Origin: Reticulitermes speratus
Lineage: Eukaryota > Arthropoda > Insecta > Blattodea > Rhinotermitidae
Length of the DNA stretch: 64,000 bases
NCBI GenBank assembly: GCA_021186555.1
Contig: JAJKFL010000012.1
Coordinates: forward strand, 3,651,894-3,715,893
Direction: 5' to 3'
Position numbers and translations under genes: made by a program. This document shows, one piece after another, positions 46,257 through 57,752 of the stretch (the first letter of the stretch is position 1; the number at the start of each line of letters is the position of its first letter). The notes below the pieces were generated by a model. It searched no databases. It had not been told where the DNA came from and saw only the letters and a list, made by a program, of their open reading frames with translations.

Positions 46257-46447
46257 AACAAAATGCCTTTACTGTCAGTTTGCATATATTATTATATTAT
46301 TATTATTATTACATATTATTACATATTATTATCTCGTCCTCCATATTTGGTTCTCCCCGATGATGGCCCTGACAGGTCCGGAACATGTAGGAGATAACAG
46401 CAGGCAATAACAATATAAGCAGGCATAAGACGAGTGCATTTTGTTGC
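46257..46447. mobile_element. Diverged foldback element with TTA expansion
   Basis: Outer arms pair 'AACAAAATGC' with 'GCATTTTGTT'. A (TTA)n expansion sits in the left arm. Core: CCGATGA (46,357-46,363), T, GGCC...GGTCC, GGAAC. Confidence 0.6.
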
Positions 46448-46467
46448 ACTTATATTAGTAGGTGTAA

Positions 46468-46492
46468 TAATAATAATAATAATAATAATATA
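46468..46492. repeat. (AAT)n microsatellite
   Basis: Simple trinucleotide run. Others lie at 46,577-46,594 (AAT) and 47,064-47,085 (ACT, then AAT). Confidence 0.8.
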
Positions 46493-47182
46493 ACACAATT
46501 AATTTCTCGTTTATGTATGTGTTGAATCAAAAGCGCAATGGCCAATTACAAAACCAGCACGAATACTCAAATACAGCACAATAATAATAATAATACCCCC
46601 TGGACACCGGATATCCTGAGCGAGGACTGTCGTTGATTTTCCCAGTCCTTCCAGTCAAATGACAGGATCATACTTCCTATTACGCCACCACAACCGCCTC
46701 CTTCCACATCCTTTCCAGTTCAATACTCTTCCTGCAATCCGTCCCCGCAGACAGACCCATGCTGTATTCTGTATCCCCCAATGGCGGTAAATCATCCGTG
46801 ACATTACGGAATATCGCAGTTAAACCTCCAGTTTTAAACTCTGGAGGTGATGACAATGCCTGTACACCTGCAGAGACCGCAGCGCCACGCCAGCAGGTGC
46901 GCCTTCAACACTTCTCAAGTGTTCCCTTTCTTAACGATTCTGATTTCCGGGACGTACAACCACAACTGGGAAGGGAACACCGCAGCTAAAAGCGTTCTGA
47001 CGACATAAACGCACGGGATTTCTGCTGTTATAGTGCTGATGACAACGATGATGCTGACAATACTACTACTACTACTACTACTAATAATAATAATAATAGG
47101 CCGTGCAACGTCACAGGCGATCAGACGCTAGTTTCTCAACGTAGAACCTCGAGTCCAAAGCCGGGTGACTCCATTGTGAGTC
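46493..47182. other. Intergenic, no recognised gene
   Basis: Short frames only, microsatellite runs, no recognised element until the SINE C fragment. Confidence 0.4.
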
Positions 47183-47272
47183 TGAGGTGGACAAAGTGGC
47201 ACTGCAACACATTTTGTTCTGAGTTTCTTCGGTTTCCCCTGCTAGCCACCATTCCACCATTGCTCCAAGCAC
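47183..47272 (+). mobile_element. SINE family C, body fragment
   Basis: 'GAGGTGGACAAAGTGGCACT', 'CTTCGGTTTCCCCTG' and 'CATTCCACCATTGCTCCA' follow the SINE C body at 57.30-57.39 kb. Confidence 0.6.
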
Positions 47273-47532
47273 ATCTACAGCCCTGCGCAGTCATCAGCAG
47301 GTAACAACGTCGCCTTTATCTCTGAACCGACAGCACTCTGCTCGACGCAGAGCAACAGCCACAACGTGTGTGCGGTAACTGAGCAACACGAACGCCAAGT
47401 TCGCACAGTGCCGGTTACTGCAGCTCCGACAGTGTAATTCCGAAAACCACACAATGTTGTCACAATGCCGCAAACTGGCATATACTAAAACCAAACATAA
47501 TGGCTACGTAACCGATGACACCAAATAAAACT

Positions 47533-47688
47533 GAGGACTCCGTTCTTCTGGGATGTGACGTCTTGTCACTGAGTAATCGGTTCCCGACGTTTCGAAGGAA
47601 CGATAATGCCTCCATCGTCCGAGATCTAGAGGAGCGAGAACCGACTGCCCAGTGACGCGGCGTCATATCCCTGAAGAACGGAGTCCTC
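47533..47688. mobile_element. Foldback family element
   Basis: 'GAGGACTCCGTTCTTCTGGG' is reverse-repeated at 'GAAGAACGGAGTCCTC'. The family core is on the minus strand: GGACGATGG ... TCGAAACGTCGGG. The arms include bases outside the usual family ends. Confidence 0.7.
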
Positions 47689-47988
47689 GACCACACCGAC
47701 GTCACCGCAAGATTCCTGCAGAAAACTGTGTTACTAATTACCAACATTTCTTGCGTTCTCTGAATTTTGATCATGAGCGTCGTAACGGTTGAGGCCGATC
47801 AGCTGTTCACATTGAGAATATACGCAGCAGTAAACGAAAAACCTTCAACCCCTACTGCCGCGGCAACTTCTCCGACACAACTGTCAGCGGGATAGGCTAA
47901 ACAAGCCGAGATAGGCGTTAAATTCCGAGCGAAAAGAGGTAACAGTAAACGAGAACAGCGTTTCTTGGTGGTTGTTTAAAGACAGTAT

Positions 47989-48300
47989 ATCAACTGGAAA
48001 AGCAGTAATGAGCATGATAAGGTTTTACGAGTTCGGAATGAAGGACAACGTGAGTATGACGTGTACAGACTGAGGGATATCACGGGAATACTCTGCAGGA
48101 GGTAACTGCGAGAGAGGAGGAGAGAAACAAGGGACGAAATAAAGGTAGAGGAAAACATGCAAGGAGCTGAACGTAGTGTACGCACAGAGAAAGAGGGAAA
48201 CGACTGTATGAACGAAAGAAAAACAACGAGAAAGAAATTCAGAACGAATCAAATAAGGAAATAATGTAAGAAAGAAAAATAAAATAAACGAACATGCTAA
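47989..48300. other. Purine-rich unannotated stretch
   Basis: The plus strand is dominated by GA-rich words (AGGAGGAGAGAAACAAGGGA). Minus-strand frames of 69 and 119 aa are low-complexity and hydrophobic; not called as genes. Confidence 0.4.
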
Positions 48301-48439
48301 CTTATTGAATAAGTCAACTTTTCTGGTTGATGCCGTTTGTCCACGTGTACTGTCTCTACAGTCTGGCACACGTGGCCGTATCACTCGTTTTTATGACGCA
48401 AGAAATGCCATAGAATCTGAACCAACAACAGGATAAATA

Positions 48440-48526
48440 ACAGACCTTGAAGATGGAAGCATAGGTTCCTCCGAAACGCCGGTACCTACCTACTAGACAA
48501 CAAAGCGCCAAATTCCAGAAGACCGT
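48440..48526 (+). mobile_element. Foldback family, right arm only
   Basis: TTGAAGA (48,447-48,453), then CCTCC-GAAAC (48,473-48,477), GCCGGTACCTACCTACTAGA and CAGAAGA. Confidence 0.6.
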
Positions 48527-48720
48527 AATCTTAACATCCACCGCCATGCGAACTTCAACTTTCATAAAGTATGTAAACACAGATCGAAATTTAAATACGA
48601 CCAAACTGTATTGATGTAGTGTAACGTCCAGGTCCATGTCAGAGCCACAGCGGTGGGAAGTATGTGTCACTTTGGCAGTTGTTACAGTCAGTCACGCAGA
48701 TTGCGTTAAAAATACATTTT

Positions 48721-49885
48721 GTTGCGAGACGTTCGTGCGCTCGGAGAGGGATGGTTAGGCACGGCAGTCTTCCTACACAGGGTGTTCAGAAAAATAAAGT
48801 TTGTTGCGAGACGTTCGTGCGCTCGGACAGGGATGGTTAGGCACGGCAGTCTTCCTACACAGGGTGTTCAGAAAAATAAAGTTTGTTGCGAGACGTTCGT
48901 GCGCTCGGAGAGGGATGGTTAGGCACGGCAGTCTTCCTACACAGAGTGTTCAGAAAAATAAAGTTTGTTGCGAGACGTTCGTGCGCTCGGAGAGGGATGG
49001 TTAGGCACGGCAGTCTTCCTATCACAGAGTGTTCAGAAAAATAAAGTTTGTTGCGAGACGTTCGTGCGCTCGGAGAGGGATGGTTAGGCACGGCAGTCTT
49101 CCTATACAGAGTGTTCAGAAAAATAAAGTTTGTTGCGAGACGTTCGTGCGCTCGGACAGGGATGGTTAGGCACGGCAGTCTTCCTATACAGGGTGTTCAG
49201 AAAAATAAAGTTTGTTGCGAGACGTTCGTGCGCTCGGAGAGGGATGGTTAGGCACGGCAGTCTTCCTACACAGGGTGTTCAGAAAAATAAAGTTTGTTGC
49301 GAGACGTTCGTGCGCTCGGAGAGGGATGGTTAGGCACGGCAGTCTTCCTACACAGAGTGTTCAGAAAAATAAAGTTTGTTGCGAGACGTTCGTGCGCTCG
49401 GAGAGGGATGGTTAGGCACGGCAGTCTTCCTATACAGAGTGTTCAGAAAAATAAAGTTTGTTGCGAGACGTTCGTGCGCTCGGAGAGGGATGGTTAGGCA
49501 CGGCAGTCTTCCTATACAGAGTGTTCAGAAAAATAAAGTTTGTTGCGAGACGTTCGTGCGCTCGGACAGGGATGGTTAGGCACGGCAGTTCTTCCTATAC
49601 AGGGTGTTCAGAAAATAAAGTTTGTTGCGAGACGTTCGTGCGCTCGGAGACGGGTGGTTAGGCACGGCAGTCTTCCTATACAGATGTTCAGAAAAATAAG
49701 TTTGTTGCGAGACGTTCGTGCGCTCGGAAGGATGGTTAGGCACGGCAGTCTTCCTATACAGAGTGTTAGAAAAATAAGTTTGTTGCGAGACGTTCGTGCG
49801 CTCGGAGAGGGTGGTTAGGCACGCAGTCTTCCTATACAGATGTTCAGAAAATACAAGTTTGTTGCGAGACGTTCGTGCGCTCGGA
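48721..49885. repeat. 82-bp tandem array, ~14 units
   Basis: Units start GTTGCGAGACGTTCGTGCGC (48,721, 48,803 and so on) and contain GGATGGTTAGGCACGGCAGT and CAGGGTGTTCAGAAAAATAA. The latter word looks like the terminal motif of many insect DNA transposons. The last four units (from ~49,600) have several one-base losses. The repeated 67-aa frames are an artefact. Confidence 0.95.
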
Positions 49886-50130
49886 CCTGCGCTACCAACT
49901 AGCAAGTAATCTCGTTCCTACAACATGTAGACTCGTTAAGAGTGAAGGGTTCTAATGTAGTGGTTACGTAGCCTGTAAGCGCGGTGTAGTCTGCGTCCGT
50001 AATGCCGTTGCATAGCGCCTTGTTCCATTTCTCGCCATATAACAGTTCGCCTTGGAACGGATCATTACTGTAAACATTTGTGAACATGTACTAGACCATC
50101 TGCGTCCTTAGGACGATTACAATGACCACT

Positions 50131-50306
50131 ACTGTGTCCTTGGATGTAACGCCACGCAGTCTGGTACAAATTCACTTCTTCGGAAGAACATTCCGCCTTT
50201 ATCTTCATCGTAGCATTCTTCTGCCGTGAAAACCGAGGCAATACATCCCTACAAAATATCGGTACTTATCGACCAGACTACACGGTATCACTCTGCGGAA
50301 GACAGT
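50131..50306. mobile_element. Foldback family element, founder of the 97-bp array
   Basis: Left end 'GTCCTTGGATGTAACGCCAC' faces the right end 'CTACACGGTATCACTCTGCG'. Its right half ('GAGGCAATACATCCCTAC', 'ATCGGTACTTATCGACCAGA') is exactly what the following array repeats. Confidence 0.75.
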
Positions 50307-53300
50307 AAGTAGCCTTTATAGTCACTGACGTAAGGCAATACATCCCTACAAAATATCGGTACTTATCGACCAGACTACGCGGTATCACTCTGCGGAAGAC
50401 AGTAAGTAGCCTTTATAGTCACTGACGTAAGGCAATACATCCCTACAAAATATCGGTACTTATCGACCAGACTACGCGGTATCACTCTGCGGAAGACAGT
50501 AAGTAGCCTTTATAGTCACTGACGTAAGGCAATACATCCCTACAAAATATCGGTACTTATCGACCAGACTACGCGGTATCCACCGCGGAAGACAGTAAGT
50601 AGCCTTTATAGTCACTGACGTAAGGCAATACATCCCTACAAAATATCGGTACTTATCGACCAGACTACGCGGTATCACTCCGCGGAAGACAGTAAGTAGC
50701 CTTTATAGTCATGACGTAAGGCAATACATCCCTACAAAATATCGGTACTTATCGACCAGACTACGCGGTATCACTCCGCGGAAGACAGTAAGTAACCTTT
50801 ATAGTCACTGACGTAATGGCAATACATCCCTACAAAATATCGGTACTTATCGACCAGACTACGCGGTATCACTCTGCGGAAGACAGTAAGTAGCCTTTAT
50901 AGTCACTGACGTAAGGCAATACATCCCTACAAAATATCGGTACTTATCGACCAGACTACGCGGTATCACTCTGCGGAAGACAGTAAGTAGCCTTTATAGT
51001 CACTGACGTAAGGCAATACATCCCTACAAAATATCGGTACTTATCGACCAGACTACGCGGTATCACTCTGCGGAAGACAGTAAGTAGCCTTTATAGTCAC
51101 TGACGTAAGGCAATACATCCCTACAAAATATCGGTACTTATCGACCAGACTACGCGGTATCACTCTGCGGAAGACAGTAAGTAGCCTTTATAGTCACTGA
51201 CGTAAGGCAATACATCCCTACAAAATATCGGTACTTATCGACCAGACTACGCGGTATCGCTCCGCGGAAGACAGTAAGTAGCCTTTATAGTCACTGACGT
51301 AAGGCAATACATCCCTACAAAATATCGGTACTTATCGACCAGACTACGCGGTATCACTCCGCGGAAGACAGTAAGTAGCCTTTATAGTCACTGACGTAAG
51401 GCAATACATCCTACAAAATATCGGTACTTATCGACCAGACTACGCGGTATCACTCGCGGAAGACAGTCAGTAGCCTTTATAGTCACTGACGTAAGGCAAT
51501 ACATCCCTACAAAATATCGGTACTTATCGACCAGACTACGCGGTATCACTCCGCGGAAGACAGTAAGTAACCTTTATAGTCACTGACGTAAGGCAATACA
51601 TCCCTACAAAATATCGGTACTTATCGACCAGACTACGCGGTATCACTCGCGGAAGACAGTAAGTAACCTTTATAGTCACTGACGTAAGCAATACATCCCT
51701 ACAAAATATCGGTACTTATCGACCAGACTACGCGGTATCACTCTGCGGAAGACAGTAAGTAGCCTTTATAGTCACTGACGTAAGGCAATACATCCCTACA
51801 AAATATCGGTACTTATCGACCAGACTACGCGGTATCACTCTGCGGAAGACAGTAAGTAACCTTTATAGTCACTGACGTAAGGCAATACATCCCTACAAAA
51901 TATCGGTACTTATCGACCAGACTACGCGGTATCACTCTGCGGAAGACAGTAAGTAGCCTTTATAGTCACTGACGTAAGGCAATACATCCCTACAAAATAT
52001 CGGTACTTATCGACCAGACTACGCGGTATCAGCTCGCGGAAGACAGTAAGTAGCCTTTATAGTCACTGACGTAAGGCAATACATCCCTACAAAATATCGG
52101 TACTTATCGACAGACTACGCGGTATCACTCTGCGGAAGACAGTAAGTAGCCTTTATAGTCACTGACGTAAGGCAATACATCCCTACAAAATATCGGTACT
52201 TATCGACCAGACTACGCGGTATCACTCCGCGGAAGACAGTAAGTAGCCTTTATAGTCACTGACGTAAGGCAATACATCCCTACAAAATATCGGTACTTTA
52301 TCGACCAGACTACGCGGTATCACTCCGCGGAAGACAGTAAGTAACCTTTATAGTCACTGACGTAAGGCAATACATCCCTACAAAATATCGGTACTTATCG
52401 ACCAGACTACGCGGTATCACTCCGCGGAAGACAGTAAGTACCTTTATAGTCACTGACGTAAGGCAATACATCCCTACAAAATATCGGTACTTATCGACCA
52501 GACTACGCGGTATCACTCTGCGGAAGACAGTAAGTAACCTTTATAGTCACTGACGTAAGGCAATACATCCCTACAAAATATCGGTACTTATCGACCAGAC
52601 TACGCGGTATCACTCTGCGGAAGACAGTAAGTAGCCTTTATAGTCACTGACGTAAGGCAATACATCCCTACAAAATATCGGTACTTATCGACCAGACTAC
52701 GCGGTATCACTCTGCGGAAGAAGTAGTAGCCTTTATAGTCACTGACGTAAGGCAATAATCCTACAAATATCGGTACTTATCGACAGACTACGCGGTATCA
52801 CTCGCGGAAGACAGTAAGTAGCCTTTATAGTCACTGACGTAAGGCAATACATCCCTACAAAATATCGGTACTTATCGACCAGAACCGGTACCTCCGCGGA
52901 AGCAGTAAGTACCTTTATAGTCATGCGTAAGGCAATACATCCTACAAATATCGGTATTATCACGACTAGCGGTATCCTCTGCGGAAGACAGTAAGTACCT
53001 TTATAGTCACTGAGTAGGCAATACATCCCTACAAAATATCGGTACTTATCGACCGACTACGCGGTATCACTCGCGAAGAAGTAAGTACTTTAGTCACTGG
53101 TAAGGCAATACATCTACAAAAATCGGTACTTCGCAGATACGCGGTATCCTCGAAGACAGTAAGTGCCTTTATGTCACTGAGTGAGGCATCATCCTACAAA
53201 TATGGTATTTCGCAGACCGCGTATCCTCGCGAAGACGTAGTAACCTTTATAGTACTGACGTAAGCAATACTCCCTACAAAATATCGGTCTTTGACCAGAC

Positions 53301-56223
53301 TACGCGGTATCCTCGGAAGACTTAATACCTTTATAGCACTGACGTCGGCATCATCTACAAAATTGGTAAGACCAGACTACGCGGACACTCGCGGAAGACG
53401 TAAGTACCTTTGTCCTGACGTAAGGCATCTCCTACAAATATCGTACTTATCGAAGACTACGCGGTATCACTCTGCGAAGACATATGCCTTTTGTCATGAC
53501 GAAGGCAATACATCCCTACAAAATATCGTACTTATCGACAGACTACGCGGTATCACTTGCGGAAGACAGTAAGTAGCCTTTATAGTCACTGACGTAAGGC
53601 AATAATCCCTACAAAATATCGGTACTTATCGACCAGATACGCGGTATCACTCGCGGAAGACAGTAAGTACCTTTATAGTCACTGACGTAAGGCAATACAT
53701 CCCTACAAAATATCGGTACTTATCGACCAGACTACGCGGATCACTCCGCGGAAGACAGTAGTAGCCTTTATAGTCACTGACGTAAGGCAATACATCCCTA
53801 CAAAATATCGGTACTTATCGACCAGACTACGCGGTATCACTCCGCGGAAGACAGTAAGTACCTTTATAGTCACTGACGTAAGGCAATACATCCCTACAAA
53901 ATACGGTCTTATCGACCAGACTACGCGGTATCACTCCGCGGAAGACAGTAAGTACCTTATAGTCACTGACGTAAGGCAATACATCCCTACAAAATATCGG
54001 TACTTATCGACCAGACTACGCGGTATCACTCCGCGGAAGACAGTAAGTACCTTTATAGTCACTGACGTAAGGCAATACATCCCTACAAAATATCGGTACT
54101 TATCGACCAGACTACGCGGTATCACTCGCGGAGACAGTAAGTACCTTTATAGTCACTGACGTAAGGCAATACATCCCTACAAAATATCGGTACTTATCGA
54201 CCAGACTACGCGGTATCACTCCGCGGAAGACAGTAAGTAGCCTTATAGTCACTGACGTAAGGCAATACATCCTACAAAAATCGGTACTTATCGACCAGAC
54301 TACGCGGTATCCTCCGCGGAAGACAGTAAGTAGCCTTTTAGTCACTGACGTAAGGCAATACATCCCTACAAAATATCGGTACTTATCGACCAGACTACGC
54401 GGTATCACTCGCGGAAGACAGTAAGTACCTTTATAGTCACTGACGTAAGGCAATACATCCCTACAAAATATCGGTACTTATCGACCAGACTACGCGGTAT
54501 CACTCTGCGGAAGACAGTAAGTAGCCTTTATAGTCACTGACGTAAGGCAATACATCCCTACAAATATCGGTATTATCGACCAGACTACGCGGTATCACTC
54601 GCGGAAGACAGTAAGTACCTTTATAGTCACTGACGTAAGGCAACTCCTACAAATATCGGTACTTATCGACCAACTAGCGGTATCACTCGCGGAAGCAGTA
54701 GTACCTTTATAGTCACTGAGTAAGGCAATACATCCCTACAAAATATCGGTACTTATCGACCAGACTACGCGGTATCATGCGGAAGCAGTAAGTACTTATA
54801 GTCTGACGAAGGCAATCCCCTACAAATATCGTTTATCGACCGATACGCGGTACTTGCGGAAGACAGTAGTACCTTTATAGTCATGAGTAGATAATCCCTA
54901 CAAATTCGGACTTATCGACCAGATACGCGTATCCTCTGCGGAAGCAGAAGTAGCTTTATAGTCACTGACGTAAGCAATACATCCCTACAAAATCGACTTA
55001 TCGACAGACTAGCGGTATCATCTGCGGAAGAAGTAGTAGCCTTTATAGTCCTGACGTAAGGCAATAATCCCTACAATATCGTATTATCGACCAACTACGC
55101 GTATCATTTGCGGAAGACAGTAAGTACCTTTATAGCACTGACTAAGGCATACATCCTACAAATACGGTACTTATGACAGACTACGCGGTATCACTCTGCG
55201 GAGACAGTAAGTACCTTTATAGTCACTGACGTAAGGCAATACATCCTACAAATATCGGTACTTATCGACCGACTACGCGGTATCACTCTGCGGAAGACAG
55301 TAAGTACCTTTATAGTCACTGACGTAAGGCAATACATCCCTACAAAATATCGGTACTTATCGACCAGACTACGCGGTATCACTCTGCGGAAGACAGTAAG
55401 TAACCTTTATAGTCACTGACGTAAGGCAATACCCCTACAAAATATCGGTATATCGACAGACTACGCGGTATACTCGCGGAAGACAGTAAGTAGCCTTTAT
55501 AGTCACTGACGTAAGGCAATACATCCCTACAAATATCGGTACTTATCGACCAGACTACGCGGTATCACTCGCGGAAGACAGTAGTAGCCTTTATAGTCAC
55601 TGACGTAAGGAATAATCCCTACAAAATATCGGTACTTATCGACAGACTACGCGGTATCACTCGCGGAAGACAGTAAGTAGCTTTATAGTCACTGACGTAA
55701 GGCAATACATCCTACAAAATATCGGTACTTATCGACCAGACTACGCGGTATCACTCGGGAGACAGTAAGTACCTTTATAGTCACTGAGTAAGGCAATACA
55801 TCCCTACAAAATATCGGTACTTATCGACAGACTACGCGTATCACTCGCGGAAGACATAGTACTTTTAGTCATGATAGGATACTCTACAATTCGTACTTCG
55901 ACAGACTACGCGTATCACTGCGAAGACAGTAAGTAGCTTTATGTCACTGACGTAAGGCAATACATCCCTACAAAATATCGGTACTTTCGACCAGACTACG
56001 CGGTATCACTCCGCGGAGACGTAAGTAGCCTTTATAGTCACTGACGTAAGCAATACATCCTACAAATATCGGTATTATCGACCAGACTACGCGTATCACT
56101 CGCGAAGACGTAAGTACCTTTATATCACTGAGTAAGGCAATATCCTACAAAATATCGTACTTATCGACCAACACGCGGTATCACCGCGAAGACGTAATAA
56201 CCTTTATAGTCACTGACGAAGGC
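50237..56223. repeat. 97-bp satellite array, ~62 units
   Basis: Units run GGCAATACATCCCTACAAAA, TATCGGTACTTATCGACCAG, ACTACGCGGTATCACTCTGC, GGAAGACAGTAAGTAGCCTT, TATAGTCACTGACGTAA, with a period of 97 bp (50,237 to 50,334). Units to ~52,700 are highly alike; later stretches (52.7-53.6 and 54.6-56.2 kb) carry many one-base deletions. Derived from a foldback element's right end plus ~28 bp of flank. Non-coding. Confidence 0.97.
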
Positions 56224-56367
56224 GCCTCAAATCCCCTGTCTTTATTTCTCCGAACATTAAAGTCTGAAACAGAACGAACTGTCACGCCGTGAAGAAGGCA
56301 GATTACACAAACGTCGAGCACATAACGTGAGGCACTTGTTTAATTACAGATCGTCAACAGTCTAGCA

Positions 56368-56667
56368 CAGCGGTTCTCCATCATTTTTCGCTGGCGTACC
56401 ACTCAACTGAAATTTAACAATTTCAATGTACCACCAATTGTTTTTGCGTTTAAATAAAAAAAAAAACTGAAACTGTAAAAGTGGCTGACAGTGGCGATCA
56501 GTTACATAATGCTGCCAGCAAAGCCGCGTGTTAGCAGATACATGTGGCTTGTGTTTTATTTATCTTTATTCCTTTTTACACTTCGAATTTTCATTACGAC
56601 CGCGCACCAGTAAACAATGGTTGGCGTACCAGTAGTGGTACGAGTATCACAGTTTGAGAAACTACTG
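56368..56667. mobile_element. hAT-like nonautonomous DNA element
   Basis: Starts CAGCGGTTCTCCATC and ends with AGTTTGAGAAACTACTG, imperfect inverted ends of hAT type. TCTAGCA flanks both sides (part of an 8-bp duplication). The ~300-bp interior has no transposase. Confidence 0.7.
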
Positions 56668-57201
56668 TCTAGCAGGTATGCGCCAGTGTTGTGTTTCAAC
56701 ATGCTAAGAGTCTCAACGTATGCTTATGCATCATTAGCAGGTCCTGACTCACCGTCCCCTGCAGCCCAACGACAGAACACACCGGCACGGCATGCGCTAT
56801 GTCGAAAGCAGCAGTGATTCACACGTTCAGACATTAACTAACAAACTGGTGCCAACTAATTAGGTGTAAGTGCCAAATATCCCAATAAAAGTGTTCGCGA
56901 TCACCGAAGACCGCAGAATTAATTTTTACATTCATCTACCCTTCGTCTTACTTTGCCGATCAAATCTAACCAATCTGCCTCTTAATAACTTGTCTAATTC
57001 ATGGAGTGAATATTCAGTAAAATTTCAACTTTCAGTAACCTTGTAGAACTGTATCATATGCGAACGGATCAACTAAAAGGTTATTTATGTAAATCAAAGC
57101 TAGAAACGGGAAATGTCAAAATTTCCCATTCAGATTCCAATGGGCTTTACACTAGTCTTATTACGACACATCCCTAATGTCACATGCACTGGCTCAGGAT
57201 C
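56668..57201. other. Unannotated stretch
   Basis: AT-rich. No gene or repeat recognised. Confidence 0.4.
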
Positions 57202-57214
57202 AAAACCGGGCCTC

Positions 57215-57493
57215 AGGCCGTGCCATGGCTCAGGCGGTTAGTCGCCGGCCTCTCACCACGGAGGCCCGGGTTCGATCCCAGGTCAAGTCCATGTGAGATT
57301 TGTGGTGGACAAAGTGGCACTGAGACAGGTTTTTCTCCGAGTTGTCGGTTTTCCCCTGTCAATTTCATTCCACTGGTGCTCCATTACTTGTAAAACTCGG
57401 TAAAAAAAGCTGCTTTCCTCAATCTTCATCACAGGGGTTGCACAATAAGCCTTAAGGCTGCGTGCGTCCGTAGCATTAGCTGCGGGCCCCTCA

Positions 57494-57532
<39 letters not shown>
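57215..57532 (+). mobile_element. SINE family C, young-looking copy with poly(A)
   Basis: The tRNA-like head has A box GCCATGGCTCAGGCGGTTAG and B box GGTTCGATCCC. A body of ~200 bp ends 'GCGGGCCCCTCAC' and 38 consecutive A (57,495-57,532). CCGGGCCTC occurs just before the head (57,206-57,214) and just after the tail, a target-site duplication of about 11-13 bp with one mismatch. Frames inside it are fortuitous. Confidence 0.9.
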
Positions 57533-57534
<2 letters not shown>

Positions 57535-57624
57535 CGGGCCTCTGCGAATTTTCTTTAAATGAGGGTAAATAATAAGCAAAAAGTCTGTTCGTGCCTCAGA
57601 AACACACACACCACAGCTGCATTA

Positions 57625-57752
57625 CGCAGGCCAATCGGTTACACGTTTAGTTCCTGGTCATTGTGAGAATGACTTGAAACAACTACATACACTGTGTCGG
57701 CAAAATACAGTGTCTGAACGTTGAAACAGATGGTACATACAGCAACCGGTTT
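57625..57752 (+). repeat. DR1 right-half copy
   Basis: 'CAGGCCAATCGGTTACACG', 'ACACTGTGTCGGCAAAATAC', 'GTGTCTGAACGTTGAAAC' and 'GGTACATACAGCAACCGG' follow DR1 order. Confidence 0.65.

Noticed and set aside
50237..56223. CRISPR array
   Set aside because: Direct repeats are contiguous with no unique spacers, and the DNA is eukaryotic.
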